The notes under the pieces are model-generated. The model ran no database searches, was not told where the DNA came from, and was given only the letters and a program-made list of their open reading frames with translations. Below are positions 1-8,706 of a stretch of DNA of 64,000 nt, piece by piece. Origin of the DNA: Bacillota bacterium (GTDB lineage Bacteria; Bacillota; Clostridia; Acetivibrionales; DSM-1351); contig JAEWSZ010000106.1 of assembly GCA_023397905.1 (NCBI GenBank), forward strand, positions 59,946-123,945, in the 5' to 3' direction. Each line of letters starts with the position of its first letter. Positions within the stretch are counted from its first letter, which is position 1. Made by a program: the position numbers and the translations under genes.

Positions 1-172
1 GTATGTGGGGAATTTGCTCAGGCATTTGCTGCACACCGACAGCGGCGACAGTATCAGAATCACCAGATTTACCCGCAAAAAGGAGCGGTTTGAAAAGGGG
101 ATGCGGGTAAAGATATGCTGGAGCAAGGCGAGATGTGTTCTGGTCCACGACGAAGGCGAGGTGGGCGGCTGA
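1..172 (+). CDS. potA: Spermidine/putrescine ABC transporter ATP-binding protein, C-terminal fragment
   Basis: Only the last 56 codons are inside the window; the reading frame begins at base 2 and ends at the TGA at 170-172. What is visible resembles the end of a TOBE domain, the C-terminal regulatory beta-barrel of PotA/CysA-type ATPases, with the typical pattern of a charged turn, GMRVKI and a final acidic tail. The ATPase core lies upstream of the window. The stop overlaps the start of the next gene (ATGA), so the two are translationally coupled. The assignment rests mainly on the following potBCD genes. Confidence 0.8.
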   Translation, partial: YVGNLLRHLLHTDSGDSIRITRFTRKKERFEKGMRVKICWSKARCVLVHDEGEVGG

Positions 173-1071
173 TGAAAAGCAATGAGGCCATGGAAGGGAA
201 GAACGGCAAAAAGCCGGGCGTGCTTTCTTCAGTCCTTTTAACTATCGGTCCGATGGGCTTGTGGACAACCCTGTTTTTTACCTTCCCGTTTTTGTATGTT
301 ATATTTGTCAGCTTCTGCACCAGGGATCAATTCGGGAATATCGTATATGAATTTACATTAAAAGCATACAGTACTCTGCTGAAGCCGGCATATCTCACAA
401 TTATTTACAGGACGGTCCTGATGTCGGTAGTGGTCACCTTCTTTGTAATACTGATCGCCTATCCCTATGCCTATATTGCCGCCAGAGCCAGAAAATCAGT
501 CCAGAATGCAATGATCATAGGAATTATCGTTCCCTTCTGGACAAATTCGCTGCTCAGGATCTATGCCATCATGAATGTAACTTCCAAAAACGGCATTATA
601 AATACGCTGCTCATGAATCTCGGGATAATACATGAGCCGCTGCAGATCTTGTATACGCCCTTTGCAGTGTATTTCGGCATGATATACAGTTTATTGCCGC
701 TGATGGTAATGCCTCTGTACTCAAATATGCAGAAGATCGACGCGGCTGTGCTGGAGGCGGGAAGAGACCTTGGCGCTTCATCCTTTCAGCTCTTCCGGAA
801 GGTGATATTTCCAATAAGCATTCCGGGAATCATGGCAGGAGTGGTGCTGGTATTCGTACCCTCGATGTTCAGCTTCTACGTGGCCGACGCACTGGGCGGT
901 GGAAAGATGATCATTATCGGAAACGTGATATCAAACCAGTTTTCCGTTTCGAGAAACTGGCCCTTCGGCGCGGCAATGTCGGTGGCCGTTATGGCGTTCA
1001 GCACCATTATTATAGCATTGAACAACAAGGTCAATTCGGCGGAAAAGGAGGGAAAGCATGAAAAAAAATAG
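172..1071 (+). CDS. potB: Spermidine/putrescine ABC transporter permease PotB
   Basis: Inner-membrane permease of the polyamine importer, 299 residues and usual PotB length. Several hydrophobic segments begin near residue 20 of the chosen start. The EAA loop that docks on the ATPase is visible (EAGRDLGASSFQLFRKVIFP, about residue 200). I chose the ATG at 172, which overlaps the potA stop, over an in-frame ATG at 115; the upstream extension would be an arginine-rich stretch inside potA. The 3' end overlaps potC by 14 bases. The gene order potA-potB-potC-potD is the standard one for this system. Confidence 0.92.
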   Translation: MKSNEAMEGKNGKKPGVLSSVLLTIGPMGLWTTLFFTFPFLYVIFVSFCTRDQFGNIVYEFTLKAYSTLLKPAYLTIIYRTVLMSVVVTFFVILIAYPYAYIAARARKSVQNAMIIGIIVPFWTNSLLRIYAIMNVTSKNGIINTLLMNLGIIHEPLQILYTPFAVYFGMIYSLLPLMVMPLYSNMQKIDAAVLEAGRDLGASSFQLFRKVIFPISIPGIMAGVVLVFVPSMFSFYVADALGGGKMIIIGNVISNQFSVSRNWPFGAAMSVAVMAFSTIIIALNNKVNSAEKEGKHEKK

Positions 1072-1837
1072 TTTTGTATCCGTCGTCTATGTGGTGTTTT
1101 TTCTGCTCCTGTTGTATACGCCCATAGTGATCATGGTTGCCTATTCCTTTAATAATTCCGAGCTGGATATCGGCTGGAGCGGCTTTTCATTAAAGTGGTA
1201 CATGGAATTGCTTTCGCAGAATGATGCCGCAAGGGCATTCAAAAACAGTATGGTCGTTTCCACAAGCAGCACGCTTCTGTCGGTGTTGATAGGAACCTTT
1301 GCGGCGGTTGGTTTCCATAAATTCAATTTCCGTTTTAAGAGCGCGCTGGATTCATTTTTCTATATACCGACGATAGTTCCGGCCATGCTGCTGGGTGTTT
1401 CCATGCTTTCCCTGTATGACATAATGGGGATCCCGCTCAGCAAGCTTACCATTATCATTGCGCATATAACCTTTTGCGCACCAATAACCTTCAATACCAT
1501 CAGAGTGTCGCTGAAGGGGTTTGACAAATCAATAGAGGAAGCCGCCGTAGACCTGGGCTGCAATCAGTTTCAAACAATTACAAAGGTGATAATGCCCAAC
1601 ATTGTGCCGGCAATGCTTTCCGGCGGGCTGCTTGCATTCACGTTTTCGCTTGAGGATGTGATGACCACCTTTTTTGTGGCCGGCCCAAAGGATGCCACCA
1701 TTTCAATGTATATTTTCGGGCAGATGAAGGCGGGGATGAAACCCACCTTGAATGCATTGAGCACCTTGATGATACTGCTGACCGTAACTCTTGGGATTTT
1801 GATGCAGGTATTGGAAAACAGAAGCGCCAAAAAATAA
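1058..1837 (+). CDS. potC: Spermidine/putrescine ABC transporter permease PotC
   Basis: Second permease of the polyamine importer, 259 residues. The N-terminal membrane segment (about residues 7-27) is followed by the conserved YSFNNS turn seen in PotC proteins, and the EAA loop reads EEAAVDLGCNQFQTITKVIM around residue 165. It would pair with PotB to form the membrane channel for the substrate delivered by PotD. The start overlaps the end of potB and has an upstream GGAGG (ggagggaaagc). The 92 bases after it lead into potD and contain no evident terminator. Confidence 0.92.
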   Translation: MKKNSFVSVVYVVFFLLLLYTPIVIMVAYSFNNSELDIGWSGFSLKWYMELLSQNDAARAFKNSMVVSTSSTLLSVLIGTFAAVGFHKFNFRFKSALDSFFYIPTIVPAMLLGVSMLSLYDIMGIPLSKLTIIIAHITFCAPITFNTIRVSLKGFDKSIEEAAVDLGCNQFQTITKVIMPNIVPAMLSGGLLAFTFSLEDVMTTFFVAGPKDATISMYIFGQMKAGMKPTLNALSTLMILLTVTLGILMQVLENRSAKK

Positions 1838-1929
1838 GTCAATCCGTATGGACTGGAGCAATCCTTCCTATAAAATGAACTATCAGTCATCAAATTATCA
1901 ATCATGTTTAGAGAAAGAGGGGAAAAATT

Positions 1930-3021
1930 ATGAAAAAAAGAGTTTTGAGTTTGGCAATTATTTTTTTGGTTGTCACCGGCAGCCTTGCCTTGACAGGCTG
2001 CGGTCCGGAAAACAGCGCTTCCGGCAGCAAGGAAATAAACATGCTGGCATGGGCGGGCGTTGACGATGCGGCCATTGCAAAATTGGGGGAATTGACGGGA
2101 TATAAAATTAACTATACGCCGTTTTCCTCATTGGAGGAAATGCAGACAAAGGTGACCTCAAAAAGCGCCCGGTACGATGTGGCAATGTGTTCGGACTACG
2201 CCATAGAAGCTCTGGTAGCACAGAAAAAGCTGAAAGAGATCGACACTTCAAAAATCGAAAACTATTCCAAAATCGGAAAGGGGTATTTAAGCCCTTCATA
2301 TGACCCTGATAACAAATGGTCTGTTCCATACTCGGGAGGCGGGATCGGTATTCTGGTAAACCGTGATAAGGTTTCCGCAGAAATAAAATCCTACGCCGAT
2401 TTATGGAAACCGGATTTAAAGGACCAGATCGTATTTACAGATGATGAAAGGATGGCCCTCAGCATTGCCAATCTGGTAAACGGAAATGACTTCAGCACAA
2501 AGGATGAAAGCCAGATCAAGGCTGCCGGCGCAAAACTGGAGGAATTGAAGCCAAATATCCATGCCTTTGCATATTCGGGCTACAAGCTCATGCTGAACGG
2601 AGAGGCAAGCGTGCTGGTAACCGCATCAGGAGATGCTTATAAGGCGGCAAAGGAAATGTCCAACTGGGAATACATAAATCCTTCCGAAGGGGAGCACATG
2701 TTTATGGACAGCTATGTTATTCCCGAAGGAGCCGATATGGATGCAGCATATGCTTTCATCAATGCCATTGTGGGCAAGGAGTACCTGACAAGAAATGGCG
2801 CCGATACCAACTGGGGCTATGGCTATACAAATCTTGAGGTTGAAGACGAGGCCAGAAAAGCGGGAATATCGGATAACTTGCTGAAGGTCGCATATCCGGA
2901 TGAATCTGTTTATAAAACCGCCCACTACATGGAAAATATAGGCGACGCCTCCCTGACTTACGATGAAGTCTGGTCCGAGGTAAAGCTGAAAGCCGGTTCC
3001 AAAATTTCATCTGAAGGATAG
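1930..3021 (+). CDS. potD: Spermidine/putrescine-binding lipoprotein PotD
   Basis: Extracellular binding protein of the polyamine importer, 363 residues. The signal peptide ends in a lipobox (LTGC, cysteine about residue 24), so the mature protein is predicted to be lipid-anchored to the membrane. The mature part begins with the LAWAG strand and contains GIGILVNRDKV and the C-terminal INA(I)VGKEYL region typical of PotD/PotF proteins. Length and operon position match PotD. Whether the ligand is spermidine, putrescine or another amine cannot be told from the sequence. Confidence 0.9.
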   Translation: MKKRVLSLAIIFLVVTGSLALTGCGPENSASGSKEINMLAWAGVDDAAIAKLGELTGYKINYTPFSSLEEMQTKVTSKSARYDVAMCSDYAIEALVAQKKLKEIDTSKIENYSKIGKGYLSPSYDPDNKWSVPYSGGGIGILVNRDKVSAEIKSYADLWKPDLKDQIVFTDDERMALSIANLVNGNDFSTKDESQIKAAGAKLEELKPNIHAFAYSGYKLMLNGEASVLVTASGDAYKAAKEMSNWEYINPSEGEHMFMDSYVIPEGADMDAAYAFINAIVGKEYLTRNGADTNWGYGYTNLEVEDEARKAGISDNLLKVAYPDESVYKTAHYMENIGDASLTYDEVWSEVKLKAGSKISSEG

Positions 3022-3159
3022 ATACGCAAAAGAATAAATAAATGATTTAATAAGGGACTGCTTCGGAGGCGGCATCAGACCTGCTGATATATATGATTAG
3101 ACGGGAAGAATGGTCCGTATTCGGGGCAGCACTCCTTATTACAGGCTTGGAGGGAAGCA

Positions 3160-4506
3160 GTGGATCAAAGGGGATTTTACAAATTGACATTTCGGACTGT
3201 TTTCCCATTGATGATACAGTCTTTGTTATTGGCAAGCATAAATTTTATAGGGCAGGCCATGGTAAGCAAGCTTGGGGTGTCTGAGATAGCCGCGGTGGGA
3301 GTCGCCAATAAAATTTATTCCTTGTTTTACCTGGTAATGTACGGCACCTGCTGTGCCTGTGTTATGTTTGTGTCACAGTACGCGGGGAAAAAAGATATCG
3401 ACGGCCTCCGTCGGACCATGGGCATGACCTTCACCATAACGGTCAGCCTTGGGGTACTGGTCACGTTTGCAACATTGATTTTTCCAAAGGAGTGTATTGG
3501 GTTATTTACCGAAGACAGGGAGGTAATCCGGTATGGTGCCTCATATCTCCGGATGGTTTCGGCCTCGTATCTGCTTTTAAGCTTTATCTATCCCATAAAC
3601 TACATGCTGAGGGGTATGACAAGGGTACAGATCGTTTTATGCACCTCGGTAGCATCTGTTTTTGTCAATGTTATAACGACTTACTCCTTTATTTTCGGAA
3701 AATTTGGGATGCCGAAGCTGGGCGTTGCCGGAGCGGCCCTCGGGACGGTGCTTGCCAGGGCGGTGGAGCTCATTGTTCTTATCATATATTTGCTTGCAAC
3801 AAAGAACGAGGTAATCACGGCGATTCCCAGGATGTTTACATACAATATCACGGGCTTCAGAAAATTTTTAAGCAAGGCGCTTCCCCTTGCGGGCAATGAA
3901 TTTCTGTGGGGAATAGGGACCACGTTGTATTTTGTCATATATGGTCATATGGGAACGGCGGAGCTGGCCGCCATGAGTATCATGAGTACGCTGCAGACCC
4001 TGCAGCAGACCTTCAGTCTCAGTTTTGCCAGCTCGGCGGCGGTTATCATAGGAAATGAAATCGGAAAAGGCGACAGCACGGAAATAGTAAAATGTGCGGA
4101 TCGTTTTCATAAATTGGCGCTGGGCGTGGGGGTATTTGTGTCGGTACTGGCATTTGCACTTATAAAACCCATCGTTTACATTTTTCAGATACAGGGAACC
4201 GAGACTGGAGCTTATCTCACACAGTGCCTTATAATATTGAGCTGTTTTTTGACTCTCAACTGCTATAATTCAATGAATACGGAAGGACTTTTCCGCAGCG
4301 GAGGAGATGTCAGGTTTGTATTGCTGATGGATATGGGAGGGATATGGCTGATCGGGCTGCCCCTTACCTATATAATGGGGGAATGGCTGGGACTGCCTAT
4401 TGCAATGGTATATGCCGCTTTTATAGCTGTAGAATTGTACAAGCTGCCCATTGGTATATTCAGGTACCGCTCTCAAAAATGGGTTCATCAGCTGGATTTA
4501 AAATAA
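3160..4506 (+). CDS. MATE family efflux transporter
   Basis: Polytopic membrane protein of 448 residues with about twelve hydrophobic segments and the two-fold arrangement of MATE cation antiporters (NorM/DinF type). It would export cationic or amphipathic compounds using a Na+ or H+ gradient. The start is GTG at 3160, preceded by GGAGG at 3149-3153; no ATG lies close by in this frame. It sits between potD and the three hydrolase genes on the same strand, so it may be co-transcribed with either group. The substrate is unknown. Confidence 0.88.
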   Translation: MDQRGFYKLTFRTVFPLMIQSLLLASINFIGQAMVSKLGVSEIAAVGVANKIYSLFYLVMYGTCCACVMFVSQYAGKKDIDGLRRTMGMTFTITVSLGVLVTFATLIFPKECIGLFTEDREVIRYGASYLRMVSASYLLLSFIYPINYMLRGMTRVQIVLCTSVASVFVNVITTYSFIFGKFGMPKLGVAGAALGTVLARAVELIVLIIYLLATKNEVITAIPRMFTYNITGFRKFLSKALPLAGNEFLWGIGTTLYFVIYGHMGTAELAAMSIMSTLQTLQQTFSLSFASSAAVIIGNEIGKGDSTEIVKCADRFHKLALGVGVFVSVLAFALIKPIVYIFQIQGTETGAYLTQCLIILSCFLTLNCYNSMNTEGLFRSGGDVRFVLLMDMGGIWLIGLPLTYIMGEWLGLPIAMVYAAFIAVELYKLPIGIFRYRSQKWVHQLDLK

Positions 4507-4534
4507 AAATACTAAAGCGCAGGAGGAATGAAGT

Positions 4535-5125
4535 ATGCAGATTTCAGATAAAAGCGCACTGATCGTAGTTGACGTGCAAGGCGGGGATATGACCGGAGGC
4601 TGGCTGACAAGCAGCGATAATACAGACACAGCGGCTGGAGCCCACAGGGCAAGTCTTCCATATGTAAAAAGAGTACTGGATGTTTTCAGGGCCAAAAAGC
4701 TGCCGGTTATCCAGCTGAAGGAGGTCCACCGCAAGGAAATGGTGGATTTCGGCCGGGAGCTTGACGGCAGTGAAGGGGTACATCTGCTGGACAGCTCACC
4801 ATATACGGATTACAACCACCTGACTTATCCAATCGACGGTGAATATACCATAACGAAAAGAAGGTACAGCGGTTTTTTCGGAACAGATCTGGAAATCCTG
4901 CTCAAAGGGCTGAAAGTGGATACGCTGTATCTTGTGGGGGGATTTACCGACGTATGTGTACACTATACGGCAGTGGATGCCCATCAGCATGATTACCGTG
5001 TCAGGGTAGTGACCGACGCGGTGAGCGGTTCCGGCTGGGATGCGCATCATGCGGCGCTGAAAGCTATCGGGTACCTGCAGAGAGATGCTCTGATAACAAC
5101 GGCTGATGTGGAAGCCGCTCTGTAA
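4535..5125 (+). CDS. Isochorismatase-like cysteine hydrolase, tandem copy 1
   Basis: 196 residues, a typical length for the isochorismatase/nicotinamidase superfamily. The presumed Asp-Lys-Cys triad is visible: Asp in LIVVDVQ near residue 12, Lys in TITKRRYSGFFGTDLE near 110, Cys in TDVCVHYTAVDAHQ near 137. Such enzymes cleave amide or carbamoyl bonds, or occasionally isochorismate. It is the first of three adjacent paralogues that share an HR-x2-x-DFGRELDG-x-EGVH block, which suggests local duplication. The RBS GGAGG lies just before the start. The substrate cannot be deduced; the neighbouring polyamine importer makes a nitrogen-containing amide plausible. Confidence 0.85.
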   Translation: MQISDKSALIVVDVQGGDMTGGWLTSSDNTDTAAGAHRASLPYVKRVLDVFRAKKLPVIQLKEVHRKEMVDFGRELDGSEGVHLLDSSPYTDYNHLTYPIDGEYTITKRRYSGFFGTDLEILLKGLKVDTLYLVGGFTDVCVHYTAVDAHQHDYRVRVVTDAVSGSGWDAHHAALKAIGYLQRDALITTADVEAAL

Positions 5126-5212
5126 AGGCTTTCCCAATCCGGAGCCGGAGCGCTGCCACATATGGCCCGGCAAAAGAGAAGCAATATATTTCATCAAAGG
5201 AGGGGCTGTTTT

Positions 5213-5782
5213 ATGAAAATACCGGAGCACAGCGCATTGCTGGTTATTGATCTGCAGAATGGCGGCAGGGACGATGGGATTCCCATTATGGAGGGGAGTT
5301 CCACCTATGCCAATGCGCCCAAAATCATAAAATTTTTCCGGGAGCACCGTATTCCCGTGATCCAGATCCGTGAAATGCACCGGGCCGACATGAGCGACTT
5401 CGGCCGGGAGCTTGACGGCACCGAAGGAGTCCACTGCCTGGAAGGGACGGAGGCGGTTGAATACAATCCCCTGACAAAACCCGAAGGAACTGATTATTTG
5501 ATTGCCAAAAGGAGATACAGCGCTTTTCTGGGAACCGACCTGGATCTGCTGCTCAGGTGTCTTAAAGTCAATACCTTGTTCCTGATAGGAGGTCTGACGG
5601 ATGTATGCGTACGTTTTACGGCGGTGGACGCCCATCAGCATGACTACCATTTTTACGTGGTGTCGGACTGTGTCACCGGTTCCAGCCGGAAAGCCCATGA
5701 TTATGCATTAAAGAATATGAAATATCTTCAGAGAGAGTCCAACATAACTACTGCGGATATTTCGGCGGAGGCGTTATGTTAA
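5213..5782 (+). CDS. Isochorismatase-like cysteine hydrolase, tandem copy 2
   Basis: 189 residues, paralogous to its two neighbours. It keeps Asp (VIDLQ), Lys (AKRRYSAFLGTDLD) and Cys (TDVCVRFTAVDAH). The ATG at 5213 is chosen because AAAGGAGGGG lies directly upstream and because the protein then begins MKIPEHSALL, identical to copy 3; an in-frame ATG at 5162 would add residues absent from the paralogues. The gene ends in the ribosome-site region of copy 3, so the two are likely cotranscribed. Its function should differ from copy 1 in substrate, if at all; this is not decidable here. Confidence 0.85.
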   Translation: MKIPEHSALLVIDLQNGGRDDGIPIMEGSSTYANAPKIIKFFREHRIPVIQIREMHRADMSDFGRELDGTEGVHCLEGTEAVEYNPLTKPEGTDYLIAKRRYSAFLGTDLDLLLRCLKVNTLFLIGGLTDVCVRFTAVDAHQHDYHFYVVSDCVTGSSRKAHDYALKNMKYLQRESNITTADISAEALC

Positions 5783-5802
5783 ATAAAACGGGGAGGGGCC
5801 AT

Positions 5803-6375
5803 ATGAAAATACCGGAGCATAGCGCTTTGCTGCTTGTGGATGTGCAGGCTTCCAAAGCGCCTGTGAAAATATTTCAGGGAGAGGGGCAGCAAAAGCGCAG
5901 GGAATTTTATCATGAAAATGTGAAAAAAGTGACTGATTTTTTCCGCGCAAGGGGAGATGTACCCATTGTACATATTATCGAATTGCACAGGGATGATCTG
6001 GTGGATTTCGGAAGGGAATTGGACGGTGCGGAGTCGGTGCATTGCCTGGAAAAGGATGCTTTCTTCTGGGAACCTGCCGCGCCCATAGCAGGTGAATATA
6101 CCGTGCCCAAAAGGCGTTACAGCGCTTTTTTCGGCACCGATCTGGAGATACTACTGCGGGGGGTTGGGATAGAGCATCTGTTCATATGCGGAGCCATGAC
6201 GGATATTTGCGTACACTATACGGCAGTGGAGGCCCATCAGATGAATTATCACATACATGTCATCAGGGAGGCCTGCGGGACCCATAGCCCGGAAGATGTG
6301 GCCCGGGCGGCTCTGGAAAATATTGAATACTTTCAGACAGGCTCTGTGATTTCCGTGAAGGATTTGGAAGGATAA
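5803..6375 (+). CDS. Isochorismatase-like cysteine hydrolase, tandem copy 3
   Basis: 190 residues. The catalytic Asp (LLVDVQ), Lys (VPKRRYSAFFGTDLE) and Cys (TDICVHYTAVEAHQ) are all present. It diverges from the other copies after residue 15, where a lysine- and glutamine-rich stretch precedes the conserved DFGRELDG block. The start at 5803 has GGGAGGGG at 5791-5798; the in-frame ATG at 5776 lies inside copy 2 and is less likely. It is the last gene of the run, since a new promoter (6385-6413) follows. Three intact paralogues in a row suggest either gene dosage or three related substrates. Confidence 0.85.
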   Translation: MKIPEHSALLLVDVQASKAPVKIFQGEGQQKRREFYHENVKKVTDFFRARGDVPIVHIIELHRDDLVDFGRELDGAESVHCLEKDAFFWEPAAPIAGEYTVPKRRYSAFFGTDLEILLRGVGIEHLFICGAMTDICVHYTAVEAHQMNYHIHVIREACGTHSPEDVARAALENIEYFQTGSVISVKDLEG

Positions 6376-6384
6376 ACATTGATG

Positions 6385-6413
6385 TTGTAGCCGGCTAAAT
6401 ACCGTTATATAAT
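6385..6413 (+). promoter_or_regulatory. Sigma-A promoter of the glutaredoxin-like gene
   Basis: TTGTAG at 6385-6390 and a perfect TATAAT at 6408-6413 are separated by 17 bases. It lies immediately after the third hydrolase gene and about 70 bases before the next start, so the glutaredoxin-like gene probably has its own transcript. Confidence 0.6.
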
Positions 6414-6481
6414 GTAAATATAAGGTTCAGGCTCAATGATATGCTTTCCAGTTGATAAACGCGGGCAAAGGAGAATTCAAT

Positions 6482-6790
6482 ATGAAAATAATTATGTACG
6501 GTGCGGAGATATGCTCCGACTGTGTTGAGGCAAAAGAGAAATTAGCGGCTTCCGACGGTATTGAGTTGGATTTAAGAGATATTACGGAGAGTACAAAAAC
6601 ACTGAAGGAGTTCCTGTCCCACCGTGATCATGATGAAATATTTGCGGACGTAATAAAAAACGGAGGGATTGGCATTCCGTTTTTTATTCTGGAGGATAAT
6701 ACCGTAACCTTTGAAGTAAATGATTTCTTAAATCAGGAAGAACGGATACGGACAGGGAATTCCTGCTCTATTGACGGCAAGGGCTGTTGA
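6482..6790 (+). CDS. Glutaredoxin-like thioredoxin-fold protein
   Basis: 102 residues with a CSDC (CxxC) redox motif near residue 12, after the first beta strand (MKIIMYGAEICSDC), and an IPFFIL strand with the cis-proline of the thioredoxin fold. Expected role: small cytosolic thiol-disulfide oxidoreductase; the partner is unknown. ATG 6482 follows AAAGGAG; a TTG at 6452 in the same frame is rejected because that ribosome site lies inside the extension. The C-terminus carries two further cysteines (NSCSIDGKGC), unusual for the family. It converges with the next gene across a hairpin at 6784-6810. Confidence 0.75.
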   Translation: MKIIMYGAEICSDCVEAKEKLAASDGIELDLRDITESTKTLKEFLSHRDHDEIFADVIKNGGIGIPFFILEDNTVTFEVNDFLNQEERIRTGNSCSIDGKGC

Positions 6791-6810
6791 ATAAGATTAT
6801 TATTCAACAG
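6784..6810. terminator. Hairpin between convergent genes
   Basis: CTGTTGAATAA at 6784-6794 pairs perfectly with TTATTCAACAG at 6800-6810 around a 5-base loop. It overlaps the stop of the glutaredoxin-like gene and sits 5 bases from the end of the convergent gene. There is no clear T-run on either side, so it may be a weak bidirectional terminator or a 3'-end stabiliser. Confidence 0.5.
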
Positions 6811-6814
6811 GGCT

Positions 6815-7306
6815 CTAAGTACCGGCATTTGCTGCTGCCGCAGCATCGGCCATAACACAGTCGATGGCCAGAACTACTGCCAGTGCCACAATCTCATCCT
6901 GCCCGTTTGATATATTAAGCTCGTAGCAATCTCCCCAGGTCATCCACTCCTTATGGATGGTTACAATGGAGCTGCCCTGCTGTGTGATTTCATAATCATG
7001 GGCCATGAAGCTCCCGTTGATTTCCCAGCCCAGTCCCCCGATACTGTATTTGGGGCGGAAAAAGGTAAACTCCTTGACGATCTCGGCAACCTGGCTGCCG
7101 TTCATAAACACAAAAAATCTCGGAAGAAAGCTGAAAACCTTCTGCTGGATAAAAGCAACTTCATTTCCGTTAATATCGCTTACATGCAGTTTCTTACCCC
7201 AGGAGAGGAACTCGCCCTCGACAATATATTTGTCGGCTCCGGCTTCATCCTTTACGGTAAACCGGTCCACCCATGAAAAAACCTTCTGGCGCATATAAAG
7301 TTTCAT
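6815..7306 (-). CDS. LURP-one-related / YxjI family protein
   Basis: 163 residues of alternating hydrophobic beta strands and short turns, starting MKLYMRQKVFSWVDRFTVKD, matching the tubby-like LURP-one/YxjI (DUF567) fold. Repeating VxxE-F-SWGKKLHV and IHKEWMTWGDCYE strands fit a 12-stranded barrel around a central helix. The C-terminus is an alanine-rich helix (AVVLAIDCVMADAAAAA), as in the family. The biochemical role of YxjI proteins is not established; tubby-like members bind membrane phospholipids. It is transcribed from the minus-strand promoter at 7379-7408, away from the ABC-2 exporter operon. Confidence 0.8.
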   Translation of the reverse strand: MKLYMRQKVFSWVDRFTVKDEAGADKYIVEGEFLSWGKKLHVSDINGNEVAFIQQKVFSFLPRFFVFMNGSQVAEIVKEFTFFRPKYSIGGLGWEINGSFMAHDYEITQQGSSIVTIHKEWMTWGDCYELNISNGQDEIVALAVVLAIDCVMADAAAAANAGT

Positions 7307-7378
7307 ATCATAGTCCTTTCCGCTGCGGCTTTATGAGCAGCTTTCAAACACAGCTCCCATACTTGCAATTGTAAAAAT

Positions 7379-7408
7379 ATTATATAACAAACAGGCTTGT
7401 ATTGTAAA
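7379..7408 (-). promoter_or_regulatory. Promoter of the LURP-one-like gene; rest of the 7307-7656 intergenic region
   Basis: On the minus strand TTTACA (7403-7408) and a perfect TATAAT (7379-7384) are 18 bases apart. The remainder of this 350-base divergent region is AT-rich. It contains an inverted repeat TAAAAGTAAT (7525-7534) / ATTACTTTTA (7547-7556) upstream of the exporter operon, which could be an operator; no other gene is visible. Confidence 0.5.
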
Positions 7409-7656
7409 TCGTTTATCCGTATAAACCGGAAAAATACCAGTCCCGCTGCTTCCGGACATGCGACCTAAAAAAATCAAACCTTACCTGAAATTTTCAGTAT
7501 ATACAAAAATATATATAAAGAGTATAAAAGTAATGCGGGGTTTAATATTACTTTTATCACGGATATATTACAGAAAATATATTGCAGAATGCCAGGACTT
7601 TCACAGCAGAATTTATTTAAAGTGTGTTTACAGGGTGATACGCTTAGGAGGAGAAA

Positions 7657-8706
7657 ATGATCAGCGTCAGGCATATAACCAAGGAATATAAACGCTACAA
7701 AAGCAAGAAAGGCGCATTTTCCGGCATACGAAACATATTTGCTAAAGACTATGCTACGTTTAAGGCTGTTGACGACTTGAATTTTAACATAGACAAGGGT
7801 GAGATAGTAGGATATATAGGGCCCAATGGGGCGGGAAAATCAACATCCATAAAAATGCTCACTGGCATTATCACCCCCACCTCCGGATCCATAGAAATAA
7901 ATGGTATCAATCCCCAGAAGGACAGAAAATCAAATGCAAGGCAGATAGGTGTGGTGTTTGGCCAGAAAACTCAGCTGTGGTGGGATCTGCCGGTAATAGA
8001 CAGCCTGAAACTTTTGCGGGATATATATAATATTCCAATTGACCGGTTCAACAAAAATATGTGCCTGTTTGACGATATACTGGAGCTGACAAAATTTCAG
8101 GACACTCCGGTAAGACAGCTTAGCCTGGGCCAAAGGGTCAAAGCTGACCTGGCGGCGGCACTTCTTCATGACCCTGATATCCTTTTCCTGGACGAGCCTA
8201 CCATCGGTCTGGACATAGTTACAAAGGAGCGGTTCAGGGTCTTCATAAAAGAAATATGCGTAAACAATGGAGTGACAATACTTCTCACTACTCATGACAT
8301 GAACGATATCGAAAAACTGTGCTCGCGGATGATAATAATTAACAACGGCAGGATCGGCTATGACGGAAGCGTTGAGCAGGTCAGGAACGAGTATGGCATG
8401 GGCAGGGTCATTGAGGTGGAGTTTGAACATGCCGCGCCTGATATGGAAATTCCGGGATGTAAATTAATAAGGTCGGAGGGGAATAAGTGCTGGCTTCAGT
8501 TTAATAAAAATGACACGCCATCTTCAAATATAGTTACATGCATTGCTGAAAAGTATCAGATAAAGGATTTTGCCATTAAGGATCCCGAGATTGAGGAAAT
8601 CGTAAGGTCGATCTACATCAGTACAGGCGATAAGCCAGCCAGTGATAATACAGCTGATAATACAGGTATCAACAATACAACTGATAATTCAGAGGTACTT
8701 AAATAA
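7657..8706 (+). CDS. ABC-2 type exporter, ATP-binding protein
   Basis: 349 residues. Walker A GPNGAGKST lies near residue 55, the Q-loop near FGQKTQLWWDLP, the signature is LSLGQR, Walker B is ILFLDEPTIGLD and the H-loop is LLTTHDMND. These are ATPases of ABC-2 exporters of the family whose permeases are annotated DUF990/ABC2_membrane_6. The C-terminal 25 or so residues are a low-complexity tail of Asn, Thr and Asp (DNTADNTGINNTTDNS) without an obvious role. RBS TAGGAGGAG precedes the start. The stop overlaps the next ATG (TAATG), giving tight coupling with the two permeases. Confidence 0.88.
   Translation: MISVRHITKEYKRYKSKKGAFSGIRNIFAKDYATFKAVDDLNFNIDKGEIVGYIGPNGAGKSTSIKMLTGIITPTSGSIEINGINPQKDRKSNARQIGVVFGQKTQLWWDLPVIDSLKLLRDIYNIPIDRFNKNMCLFDDILELTKFQDTPVRQLSLGQRVKADLAAALLHDPDILFLDEPTIGLDIVTKERFRVFIKEICVNNGVTILLTTHDMNDIEKLCSRMIIINNGRIGYDGSVEQVRNEYGMGRVIEVEFEHAAPDMEIPGCKLIRSEGNKCWLQFNKNDTPSSNIVTCIAEKYQIKDFAIKDPEIEEIVRSIYISTGDKPASDNTADNTGINNTTDNSEVLK

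Noticed and set aside
3093..3284. A 63-codon frame ahead of the first MATE gene
   Set aside because: It overlaps the MATE start in another frame and has no ribosome site; no small-protein family recognised.
4796..5698. A 300-codon minus-strand frame across the first two isochorismatase-like genes
   Set aside because: It is antisense to two clearly coding paralogues and its apparent internal repetition only reflects their similarity.
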